A stretch of 64,000 bases of DNA from JBBDYH01 sp040901795 (GTDB lineage Bacteria; Planctomycetota; Planctomycetia; Pirellulales; JALHPA01), in assembly GCA_040901795.1 (NCBI GenBank), contig JBBDYH010000148.1, positions 1 through 64,000 on the forward strand, written 5' to 3'. Position 1 is the first letter of the stretch, and the number at the start of each line of letters is the position of its first letter. The notes under the pieces are model-generated. The model made no database searches. It was not told the origin of the DNA and worked only from the letters and a program-made list of their open reading frames with translations. Both the position numbers and the translations under genes were made by a program. Shown here in pieces: positions 17,019-24,816 of this stretch.

Positions 17019-17315
17019 CTATTTGTTCATTCGACTGACGATTTGATCGATTTCGTTGGCGTTGAAGGCGCGGGCGGTCTGCGTCTGCACATTGCCTTGG
17101 GCGGCGAGCTGCAACATTGCCGCGGTGACCGATTGCTCGTCTTCCGCCTCCATCAGCAACAGTCCGTCGAAAGGACCCAGAGTCCAGTAGATACCGGTCA
17201 CCTTCACCCCGAGTTTTTTGGCTGCACTTTTGAATGCGTTGGCCCGCTTGGCGGTGTCCTTAATGGCGGCGACACCCTGCGGCGTAAACTTGACGGTTGC
17301 AACGTATGTGGCCAT
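17019..17315 (-). CDS. GYD-domain protein
   Basis: A 98-residue protein that fits the whole GYD domain, a small ferredoxin-like fold of unknown function. It has ATYVATVKFTPQGVAAIKDT at the start, GVKVTGIYWTLGPFDGLLLMEA in the middle, and a helix ending FNANEIDQIV. A strong GGAGG site lies six bases before the ATG. It sits between two Gfo/Idh/MocA genes. Confidence 0.85.
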   Translation of the reverse strand: MATYVATVKFTPQGVAAIKDTAKRANAFKSAAKKLGVKVTGIYWTLGPFDGLLLMEAEDEQSVTAAMLQLAAQGNVQTQTARAFNANEIDQIVSRMNK

Positions 17316-17400
17316 GACACACCTCCGAAGAGTTCAGGAAAGAACGGCGATCGTCGGATTATAGCCTAGACGGGGGAACACGCGGACTACCCCTCCCGGT

Positions 17401-18477
17401 TCATTCAACAAGCCGAACCGGGCGTCGCTCCGCCACGCTGCGCACGGCGCTATCGACGATCTGTTGGCCGATGCGCGCGATCTCGATCGACAACGGTCCT
17501 TCGATCGGTCGCTGATGTTCCAGGCAATCGAGCAGGTACTGCACCGGGTTCTGATGCGGCGGCTGGAGCGGATCGACGGCCAGCTCGTGTACTTCCGGGC
17601 GAGCGCGCGTTTGCACGCGCACCGTTGTCGCATAGTCGGCCGAGCTGATCGTGCCTTGCGTGCCGACTAGCGTGAAACCGCAGAACGGCTGTGTCTGTTG
17701 CGTCCAGGGGTCGGTGAAGGTCCCCCAGCGGGTTTCAATCTTCGAGAGCCCCGTTTGATAACGGCAGATGATGATGCTGTGCTCATCGACTTCCAGCCCC
17801 GGCGGCTGATCGACGACCGCCGTAACCTCGATCGGCTTGCGGCCGTTCATAAACCACGTGCCCAGCGTCGAGCCGTAGCCGGCATAGTCCAAGAGCGACC
17901 CACCGCCATGCGCGCGCTTGTAAAACCAACTGTTTGGCTTTTCGCGGTCGACTTGTTCCGCGGTGCGCTCCCGTTTGTCGGCGGTGTGCCAAAGCGGCCC
18001 CCGGTTGCCGCCGTAGTGGTGATACTCGATCAACTCGCCAATGTGCCCCTCGTCGATCAGGCGTTTTGCCGTGGCGTGCGATTCCACCCACCGCAGCGGC
18101 CAGTTGACCGCGAGCTGCTTGCCGGTTGGTCGCATCGCGGCGACCATGCGGTCGGCCTCGGCCAGCGACGCGGCGAACGGTTTTTCGACAAGCAGGTGGA
18201 CGCCGAACCTCGCGACACGCTCCGTCCATTCCCCGTGCTTTGCCGACGCCGGGCAGAGGATCACCAGGTCCGGTTGCGTCTGCTCGAGGCAAGCGCGGTA
18301 GTCGGTGAAGACGCGCTCGGGCGGAATGCCGAAGTTCCGGGCCGCGTCGGCCATTCGCTCCGGCTGCTCATCGCTGATGCCGACAATTTCCACGGACGGA
18401 TGCTCGTCCGCCATCCGCAGGAGATCGCCCATATGAAAGTGGTCGAAATTGATGCCGGCGATTCTGCATGTCTTCAT
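17401..18477 (-). CDS. Gfo/Idh/MocA family oxidoreductase
   Basis: A 358-residue cytoplasmic dehydrogenase-like protein. Instead of the usual GxGxxG, the N-terminus reads RIAGINFDHFHMGDL, an atypical dinucleotide site. The EKP motif is intact (HLLVEKPFAASLAEAD near residue 100). The C-terminal half contains GGGSLLDYAGYGSTLGTWFM, where a conserved His of many members is replaced by Tyr. These changes suggest altered chemistry or cofactor use. It shares the minus-strand cluster but differs clearly from the member at 15824. The substrate is unknown. Confidence 0.8.
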   Translation of the reverse strand: MKTCRIAGINFDHFHMGDLLRMADEHPSVEIVGISDEQPERMADAARNFGIPPERVFTDYRACLEQTQPDLVILCPASAKHGEWTERVARFGVHLLVEKPFAASLAEADRMVAAMRPTGKQLAVNWPLRWVESHATAKRLIDEGHIGELIEYHHYGGNRGPLWHTADKRERTAEQVDREKPNSWFYKRAHGGGSLLDYAGYGSTLGTWFMNGRKPIEVTAVVDQPPGLEVDEHSIIICRYQTGLSKIETRWGTFTDPWTQQTQPFCGFTLVGTQGTISSADYATTVRVQTRARPEVHELAVDPLQPPHQNPVQYLLDCLEHQRPIEGPLSIEIARIGQQIVDSAVRSVAERRPVRLVE

Positions 18478-18559
18478 AGCACTCTCCTTGGACGGTCATG
18501 AAAAAGGAGATGGGGGGATAAAGGGGAGATTGAGGGGATGAAGCGCAACGAGGAATGCG

Positions 18560-19402
18560 TCACTTATACAACACTCGCTCTCCGCAGCGGAGCACTCGAC
18601 ACGGCTGTTTGAGCCGCTGGCAGGCGGTTGTGAACTCATCGGGCGGCTCGGTGTTGAACTCGAACATCTCGAAGTGGCACGGCACAATGAGCTTTGCGCC
18701 GATCGCGTTGGCAAGCTCAGCGGCCTCGCGGCCCCAGAAGTTGCCCGCGACGCGCCGCTCGGGCCGACGACCGTTGATCGGCAATAGCGCAATGTCGATG
18801 TCAAAAGGCGCGAGCAGTTCGGCTTGACCGGCGAAGGGAACACAGTCGCCGCTGTGATAAACCGTAATCGACGGATCGCCAAACCGCACTACGTAACCCA
18901 AGAACTTGCACCGGCCGTGGTCGTCGCGCTCGATTGCTTCATGGGCGGCTGGTACAGGATGAAAGGCAAAGCCGGCCACATCAATCGTCTCGCCATCGTT
19001 TACGCCCACGAGCCAATCGCCGTTTGTCCGGAGCCGCTCGATACTGGCAGGGCGATTCGCCTCCGGCAAAACAAGTCGCAAATCGGGGTTCGCCTGCTTC
19101 AGCGGAATGAGTGTCGCAGGGTCGAAGTGATCGGTATGCGCGTGTGTAGAGGCAACAACATCGATCATGTCGAGCCGCTTGGGATTAATCGGCCGCCGTG
19201 TCATCCGCACGTGCGGCTTGTCGGTGGCCGCGTACTTCTTCGTCAGCGATTCCGAAAGGTAAGGGTCGAAGAGCAAGTGCCCCGAATTGTGCTTCAGTAA
19301 GAATCCGCTCTGTCCAAGCCACCACAGCGCGCAACTCGATCCCGCGTCGGTCGCCTGAATCTCGGCCAGTAGCGCGTCGTCAGCCTTCTGCGGTTCGATC
19401 AT
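18560..19402 (-). CDS. Metallo-beta-lactamase fold hydrolase, UlaG-like
   Basis: About 280 residues starting at MIEPQKADD. A longer frame to 19459 reads through intergenic repeat sequence, so the inner ATG is preferred. LWWLGQSGFLLKHN begins the fold. The metal motif is THAHTDHFD (HxHxDH near residue 93), followed later by VYHSGDCVPF and VPCHFEMF. This pattern fits the UlaG (L-ascorbate-6-phosphate lactonase) side of the superfamily, which acts on lactones or phosphodiesters of sugars. A sugar-lactone role would suit the cluster, but this is inference. Confidence 0.8.
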   Translation of the reverse strand: MIEPQKADDALLAEIQATDAGSSCALWWLGQSGFLLKHNSGHLLFDPYLSESLTKKYAATDKPHVRMTRRPINPKRLDMIDVVASTHAHTDHFDPATLIPLKQANPDLRLVLPEANRPASIERLRTNGDWLVGVNDGETIDVAGFAFHPVPAAHEAIERDDHGRCKFLGYVVRFGDPSITVYHSGDCVPFAGQAELLAPFDIDIALLPINGRRPERRVAGNFWGREAAELANAIGAKLIVPCHFEMFEFNTEPPDEFTTACQRLKQPCRVLRCGERVLYK

Positions 19403-19427
19403 CGATTGTTGATTCAGCTCTCTTTTT

Positions 19428-19524
19428 ACCGCGGAGGCGCTGAGACGCAGCGGGAGCAATGATGCATGTTGAAACCCGAACGAATCAATGACGAACTCTC
19501 TCCGCGCCTCCGCGTCTCTGCGGT
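19428..19524. repeat. Inverted purine-rich intergenic phrase
   Basis: The phrase ACCGCGGAGGCGCTGAGAC (from 19428) and a related phrase in inverted orientation (19499-19524, read from the other strand as ACCGCAGAGACGCGGAGG) flank the junction between the hydrolase and MetE-like genes. They are imperfect copies of one simple GAG-CGC motif. Confidence 0.5.
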
Positions 19525-19536
19525 GGATCTAATCTC

Positions 19537-20574
19537 TCAAACCAGATTCAACTCCTGCCGAACGACCTGCACGCCGGCAACGAGGTTCTTCAGCTTCTGT
19601 TTCGCCGCCCAGCGGGCGGTCTGGCTGAGGCCGCAGTCCGGCGCGAAGGCAAGTCGTTCAGCAGGGGCATGCTTCAGGCACAGGCGAACGCGGTCGGCTA
19701 CATCTTCAACCGTTTCAATGTAGTAGCTCTTGACGTCGATGATGCCCACGGCCACATCGAACCGCTCGGCGATGCGGCCGATGATTTCGATCTCCGCAAA
19801 CTCGCGGCTAGCCATCTCCAGGTGCAGCTCGTCGACACTGAGTTCGAGAAACGCCGGGAACATCGGAGCATAGCGCCGCAGACCGACGGCGCGCCCCTTG
19901 TAGTTACCAAAACACAGATGCGTCGAAAGCCGGCAGCGGCCGACGATCGGCGCCACCGTGCGATTGAAGATCTCGACGAACCGCCGCGGGTCGTCACGAT
20001 GGGCATAACAGCTCATCGAGGGCTCATCGACCGTCAGCTCGGTGCAACCCGCCTCGACCAGCCGCACAAGCTCCTGTTGCACCAGCGGCACGAGTGACTC
20101 GGTCACGGCGCAGCGATCGGGATAAATCTCATTGGGCACAAGCCGTCCGGCAAGCGTGTAAGGTCCTGGGAGCGAGGCCTTAAGCGTCGGTCCCTCCGGC
20201 GCCAGCAGTTGCAGGCGGCGAAATTCCTCCAATGCACCCAGCCCGCGCGGCGCGCCGAGCCGGCCAGTGATGGCGTGCCGGCCGCGCTGGTCGTGCGCCG
20301 GCGGACCGAAGCGGCGCGGCGGCGCGCCTTCGAGCGCAATCCCTTCCAGGTACCCATAGAAGGACAGGTTGAAATCTAGCCGCGTTTGCTCGCCATCGGT
20401 GATTACATCCAGCCCCGCCGCCATTTGGTCGTGGATCGCCGCGATTACGGCGTCGTCCTGCATTTCGGCGAGGTCGTCGGGCCCGAACTCATCGAGATGC
20501 TGCGAGGCAAACTCCAACCAGCCGGGTAAGGGCAGGCTTCCAATCACGGTCGTGCGGAGTGGACGAGGCTGCAT
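19537..20574 (-). CDS. MetE-like (cobalamin-independent methionine synthase C-terminal) protein
   Basis: A 345-residue TIM-barrel protein related to the C-terminal, zinc-binding half of MetE. TTVIGSLPLP begins the fold. LPGPYTLAG and DEPSMSCYAH fit the family. The zinc ligands are visible in THLCFGNYKG (His and Cys), in the ELHLEMASREF region (Glu), and in FAPDCGLSQTARWAAKQKL (Cys). The N-terminal half of true MetE is missing, as in MetE paralogues that move methyl groups between other donors and acceptors. No methionine genes are nearby, so the role is probably a different methyl or alkyl transfer, or a lyase-like reaction in the cluster. Confidence 0.8.
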   Translation of the reverse strand: MQPRPLRTTVIGSLPLPGWLEFASQHLDEFGPDDLAEMQDDAVIAAIHDQMAAGLDVITDGEQTRLDFNLSFYGYLEGIALEGAPPRRFGPPAHDQRGRHAITGRLGAPRGLGALEEFRRLQLLAPEGPTLKASLPGPYTLAGRLVPNEIYPDRCAVTESLVPLVQQELVRLVEAGCTELTVDEPSMSCYAHRDDPRRFVEIFNRTVAPIVGRCRLSTHLCFGNYKGRAVGLRRYAPMFPAFLELSVDELHLEMASREFAEIEIIGRIAERFDVAVGIIDVKSYYIETVEDVADRVRLCLKHAPAERLAFAPDCGLSQTARWAAKQKLKNLVAGVQVVRQELNLV

Positions 20575-20577
20575 ATG

Positions 20578-20681
20578 AGGGTTCAGGGTTCAGGGTTCAG
20601 GGTTCAGCGAAAGACGGGGAGACAAGGAGACTAGGAGACTAGGAGACTGGGAGACTGGGAGACTGGGAGACTGGGAGACTT
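20578..20681. repeat. Heptanucleotide and octanucleotide tandem repeats
   Basis: Four copies of GGGTTCA (20579-20607) are followed by about seven copies of the GGGAGACT/TAGGAGAC unit (20616-20681). The second part is the same unit as at 16936-16998. They fill the junction between the MetE-like start and the SIS gene end. Confidence 0.9.
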
Positions 20682-20706
20682 AAGGACCACTCACAACTCA
20701 CCATTC

Positions 20707-21492
20707 TCACCCATTAGTACCGACTCGCTCATACAACTTCGCCAATCGATGTGCGTGCTCGTCGTACGCCGATTCGAAAAGCTGCTCGGATCGCTTTGCC
20801 CCAACAATTGCCGCCGCTGTCAGCACTTTCGGCGGTTGTCCAGCGCGCGTCAAGCGGTGCGCAATCTCCGCTTTGAGACAGTTGACGACCAAACAGCCAC
20901 CCACGGTCGAACCTGGGGACACAGGCGTGTCGAGGCCGTCGATTTGTACCATCGCGTCGCCGACAGGAGCTCCAGTATCAAGCACCAGGTCGGCCACCTG
21001 GTGCAGCTTGAGCCCTCGCGGGTGACGCGACACGCTGGCTTCGGCATGGGCGCGGCTGACCAACGCTACCGTCTTGATCGAACGTCGGCGGAATTCGTCG
21101 GCGATTTCCACCGGCACGGTATTACAGCCGCTGGAACTGATGATGAGCGCTGAGTCATCGATCGAAAGATCGAAGTTTCGCAGGATTCGCTCGGCCAGGC
21201 CGCTGACATTCTCGAGGTACATCGCCTGGCGCTGGCCGTTGGCGCCGACCACCGGGTTATGAAACGTGAGCGACAGTTCCACGATCGGGTTGAAGCCGGG
21301 AAAGGACCCATAGCGCGGCCACATCTCCTCAACCATGATTCGGCTATGCCCCGAGCCGAAGAGGTGGACCATACGCCCGGCGAGGATTGATTTGGCGAAC
21401 CAATCGGCGGCTTGCTCGATCGTGTCGCGCTGAGTTGCGACGGCGTCGATGAGCCTTTTAGCGGCGGCCAGATAGTCGGAAGTGGGAGGCAT
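20707..21492 (-). CDS. SIS-domain sugar isomerase-like protein
   Basis: A 261-residue protein with one SIS domain, a fold that binds phosphosugars. VHLFGSGHSRIM (near residue 43) and IISSSGCNTVPVEIA (near residue 118) form the phosphosugar site. The C-terminal half, with DTPVSPGSTVGGCLVVN, resembles the UPF0309/YckB-type relatives. No DNA-binding domain is present, so it is an enzyme or sensor rather than an RpiR regulator. Its place in the minus-strand cluster suggests use of a phosphorylated amino or keto sugar. Confidence 0.8.
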   Translation of the reverse strand: MPPTSDYLAAAKRLIDAVATQRDTIEQAADWFAKSILAGRMVHLFGSGHSRIMVEEMWPRYGSFPGFNPIVELSLTFHNPVVGANGQRQAMYLENVSGLAERILRNFDLSIDDSALIISSSGCNTVPVEIADEFRRRSIKTVALVSRAHAEASVSRHPRGLKLHQVADLVLDTGAPVGDAMVQIDGLDTPVSPGSTVGGCLVVNCLKAEIAHRLTRAGQPPKVLTAAAIVGAKRSEQLFESAYDEHAHRLAKLYERVGTNG

Positions 21493-21494
21493 AG

Positions 21495-21587
21495 GAGTGC
21501 GGAATGCGGAATGCGGAATGGGGAATGAAGCTAGCGCGAGGTGGGAGTCAGATTTGCTTCATTAATTCATCGTTCATCCTTCATCAT
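21495..21587. repeat. Imperfect tandem GGAATGC and TTCATC repeats
   Basis: GGAATGC is repeated about three times with variants near 21498-21528. A run of TTCATC-like units lies near 21564-21595. The two tracts fill the gap between the SIS and SDR genes. Confidence 0.7.
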
Positions 21588-22379
21588 TCATCGTTGCGTC
21601 CGCGGCACGCCCTCCGAGACGCTCCAACCGCCGTCGACGGCGAGGACCTGGCCGGTGACGTAGCGCGAGGCAGCGGAGAGAAAAAACACCGCCGCTTCAT
21701 CGAGGTCGCTCGGGGCGCCGATGCGGCCGCCGTCAAGCGGCTGCTTACGCCGGATGAAGTTGCGGATACCCTCGTCACTGACCGCCCGCTCTGACATTGG
21801 CGTCTCCACGAGCGCCGGCGCAATCGCATTGAAGCGAACATTCTGCGGGGCGTAATACGCGGCGGCCGATTTCGTGAGTCCAATAATCGCGGCCTTCGCC
21901 GCAGCATAGACGTGCGTCGCAAAGTGGATCGGCGATGGCGAAAAGGCTAACACACTGGCCATATTGAGCACCGCGCCGCCATCCCCTTGGCGGAGGAATT
22001 GCCGCACGGCGGCGCGGTTGGAGTACAGCACGGATTTGAGATTCAGGTCAATCGTGTAGTCGATCCCGTCGTCGCCGATCTCATGCAAGGGACCATCTCC
22101 TCTCGAACGACCGCTGCCTCCTGCCAGGTGATACAGGCCATCCAGTCGGCCGAAGCGATCGACAGCTAAGGCTATGGCGCGGTCAGCCGTTGCTGCGTGC
22201 ATCGCATCGGCGACCAGCTTCGCCGCGTTGTCCACGCCCAAGGCATCGATCGCCGCCGCAGCATCGTTCGCATCCCGGCCGACTACTACCACAGCGGCGC
22301 CGCGCGCCACACACGCCCGTGCAGCCGGTAGTCCCAGTCCGCCCGTACCGCCGATAATGACGATTACCTTGCCCTTCAC
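21588..22379 (-). CDS. Short-chain dehydrogenase/reductase
   Basis: A 263-residue NAD(P)-dependent oxidoreductase. The cofactor motif is GGTGGLGLPAA near residue 10, with Asp/Arg at the end of strand two (VGRDAND) hinting at NADP. The catalytic region has NMASVLAFSP and YAAAK (Tyr and Lys of YxxxK). The family end VTGQVLAVDGGWSV is present. It would oxidise or reduce a sugar or hydroxy-acid alcohol. It lies in the minus-strand cluster, 90 bases after the hydrolase gene that precedes it in transcription. Confidence 0.9.
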   Translation of the reverse strand: MKGKVIVIIGGTGGLGLPAARACVARGAAVVVVGRDANDAAAAIDALGVDNAAKLVADAMHAATADRAIALAVDRFGRLDGLYHLAGGSGRSRGDGPLHEIGDDGIDYTIDLNLKSVLYSNRAAVRQFLRQGDGGAVLNMASVLAFSPSPIHFATHVYAAAKAAIIGLTKSAAAYYAPQNVRFNAIAPALVETPMSERAVSDEGIRNFIRRKQPLDGGRIGAPSDLDEAAVFFLSAASRYVTGQVLAVDGGWSVSEGVPRTQR

Positions 22380-22469
22380 GACGCACCCTTACTTAGTAAT
22401 TGGCGCATTTACGGTCGCCGCGGCGACGACGCAGATGAGCCGAATTTGCGTCCAATCCTCTGGTTGCCC

Positions 22470-24812
22470 CTACTTCGTTGCTTCTGGCAGCGGCCAGTTT
22501 AAGTGTTTATGGAGGAATGCAAACGTCCCGACGCCGTTGATCGTGTGCGGCCCCACGAACCATTCGATCTGGCAGCGGTCCGGCGGCAGCTTCAGCCGCG
22601 CGTTGTAGAAGTGCCGCACCTTGGCGAACTCGTAGGCCACCGTTTCGTCCGGCGCCACCGTGTCGAAGTGCCCGCGCTCGACCATGAACGGCCGCGGTGC
22701 AATTAGCGCGGCCATTTCGGCGTAGTTAAACGTGCTTCCCAGGTCGAACTCAAAGATCTCGTACTCCCCCTTGTCGTAATAGCTGTAGGGGCTGCGGGAG
22801 GAGGCGTTTTTCCAGACCCACTCATTGAAGTCGGCCGAGCAAATCGACAGGCAATAGTTTCTCACCAAAGGCGGAATCCGCATCGCGCTCTTGCCGCCGT
22901 AGCTCAGGCCATAAAACGCAATCCGCTCGCCATCCACAAACGGCAGCGACTTCAACCAGTCCGTGATCTGCTGATGCTGTGGGACCATGATCGAGAACAG
23001 AGTCTTCCCCAGCGGGTTGGCCTTGCGCTGCAGTGTCCGGAAGCGGTCGCGGAAGATGTAGAGGTTCTGGGGCGCAAACGTGATGAACCCTCGCTCCGCC
23101 AGCCGCGCTGCAAACGCGCTATACGATCCGCTCTTCTGATTGCCGATCGTGTCCTGCGGTCGCCCTTCGAGTCCATGCTGACAGACCACGACGGGCCGCC
23201 GTTCCCCCTCTTTCAAATCCTTCGGCAGCAGGAGCAGCCCGTACGCGATCACATCGGGAAACACGTCGAGCACGACTTCGTAGCCAGTCCATTTGTCGGT
23301 CTCATACGCTTTGCGGCTGTGGGGGTTGGCCGGCAGCAGCGGGTCCTCAAACCGGCCGATCACCTCGGTGGCGAAGAATTCGCGGTACCACTCGGCCGAC
23401 TTTTCATAGGCCTCGACCGAGCTTGTGTCGAGCTTTTTCATGAACTCGGCGCGAACGTACGGGCTTTCAATGAGGAGCTGTTGGTTATGGCGGTCGAGCT
23501 CGTGGAAGTTGTCCATCGCCTCGTAAGAGAGTTGCCCGAGATTCAAACCCCCTTCCCATTTTCGCACGGGATCGGCATCCGCCTTTTGCAACTCAGCCGT
23601 TGGGGAAAGATTCTTGAGTAATTGCTTTAGCGCCTCGTCCGAGCCATGACGGCCCTCGTCGCTAATAACCGATTCGATGGAATTACCTTCCAACTCTTCC
23701 ACCAGCTTCCGCGCCCTTTCGACCTCCACTTTTACACTTTCAAGTTGAGGCGGCCGTAATCGCGCCGGAGCGGTGCCGCTCTTGCCATCGTCGTCGTACG
23801 TCGGCGCCTTAGCGGCTTCTACGATCAAACGGCGCGGCGCAATCAGACTCGCCAGCTCGGCGTCGCCGAACTGATCCAGCAAGGCGAACACATTGCGGTC
23901 GATCGGCTCTTGCCAGATTCTCTGCCGATTGTCGAAATAGCCGCTGACGAGCGCCACGTCGATGCGAGGATCCACCGCCGCCGCGTAAAGCGCGAGCATT
24001 CCGCCGTCCCCCCACCCCATGACGCCGATTTTGCGCGACGGCTGCTTGGCCGCCGTCCGTTCCCGGTCCATCCAATCGACGGCGGCCAAAATCTTCTGTA
24101 CTTCGTAACCGATCAGGCCGCGACCCAACTCAAATGCCGAACGGTAGAGCAGCTCCCGCTGGTTGATCTTGGTGCGCCTCCGTTCGGCGGGCATGCGCGG
24201 AATCACCTGCAGCGTGAGCACTCGGCAGCCGCTGGCGGCAAGTTGGCGCGGATATGAGTCGTCCGCCGGATCTCCGGCGCCTGGTTTGGCGTGAGGCGCT
24301 ATTATCAGATCGGCGATGGGCGCCCGCCCCTTCGGTAGAAACAAGGTTCCCCGCGCTTTGACATCGCCGAATGCATGCCATCGGACGTAATGAACCGTGT
24401 ACGTCTCGGATTCCCCCAACACCGCTGGCATATCTGGCTCCGACACGATTTCCGGAACGGAAACAATCCACTGCCGACGCGGGTCGCGAATACCCAAGAT
24501 GTGAGCAAGCCGCTTGCGGTTCGGTTCGACGGATTCGGAGTACGCCGCAGGTGATGAGAAATCGCGTTTCCAGTGCCGCTCACGCTTTTCAACCGATTCA
24601 TCGAGCTTGCGGAGCAAAAAACGGTCGATGCCGTCGATCATCTGCGAGGCGATGTCGCCGTCGAGTGTGAGCTTCTTCGTCCCTGCCAGAGGCGACTGGC
24701 GGCCCTCAGGAACGACTTGCGGTTCCACATAGCGTTGCTGAGCGCGCGCCGGATAACCTAACGCGCTGGCGATGAGTCCAATTAGCAACAACCATCCCGA
24801 TCGATAGATCAT
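22470..24812 (-). CDS. Exported tandem alpha/beta hydrolase; first domain likely inactive
   Basis: A 780-residue exported protein with a signal peptide (LLLIGLIASALGYPARA at residues 8-24). Two alpha/beta-hydrolase domains follow. In the first, the nucleophile elbow reads MGWGDGGML, so the usual Ser of GxSxG is Gly. In the second, YGLSYGGKSAM keeps Ser, and the end VGPHTI supplies the His. The second domain also has VVVCQHGLEGRP. The first is therefore probably structural and the second an esterase or carbohydrate deacetylase-like enzyme. The gene begins four bases after the enolase-superfamily gene ends, with the GAGGAG ribosome site overlapping that stop, so the two are translated together. 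Confidence 0.8.
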   Translation of the reverse strand: MIYRSGWLLLIGLIASALGYPARAQQRYVEPQVVPEGRQSPLAGTKKLTLDGDIASQMIDGIDRFLLRKLDESVEKRERHWKRDFSSPAAYSESVEPNRKRLAHILGIRDPRRQWIVSVPEIVSEPDMPAVLGESETYTVHYVRWHAFGDVKARGTLFLPKGRAPIADLIIAPHAKPGAGDPADDSYPRQLAASGCRVLTLQVIPRMPAERRRTKINQRELLYRSAFELGRGLIGYEVQKILAAVDWMDRERTAAKQPSRKIGVMGWGDGGMLALYAAAVDPRIDVALVSGYFDNRQRIWQEPIDRNVFALLDQFGDAELASLIAPRRLIVEAAKAPTYDDDGKSGTAPARLRPPQLESVKVEVERARKLVEELEGNSIESVISDEGRHGSDEALKQLLKNLSPTAELQKADADPVRKWEGGLNLGQLSYEAMDNFHELDRHNQQLLIESPYVRAEFMKKLDTSSVEAYEKSAEWYREFFATEVIGRFEDPLLPANPHSRKAYETDKWTGYEVVLDVFPDVIAYGLLLLPKDLKEGERRPVVVCQHGLEGRPQDTIGNQKSGSYSAFAARLAERGFITFAPQNLYIFRDRFRTLQRKANPLGKTLFSIMVPQHQQITDWLKSLPFVDGERIAFYGLSYGGKSAMRIPPLVRNYCLSICSADFNEWVWKNASSRSPYSYYDKGEYEIFEFDLGSTFNYAEMAALIAPRPFMVERGHFDTVAPDETVAYEFAKVRHFYNARLKLPPDRCQIEWFVGPHTINGVGTFAFLHKHLNWPLPEATK

Positions 24813-24816
24813 CTCC

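Noticed and set aside
16936..20681. CRISPR array
   Set aside because: The repeats are uninterrupted short tandem units, with no spacers of regular length and no cas genes.
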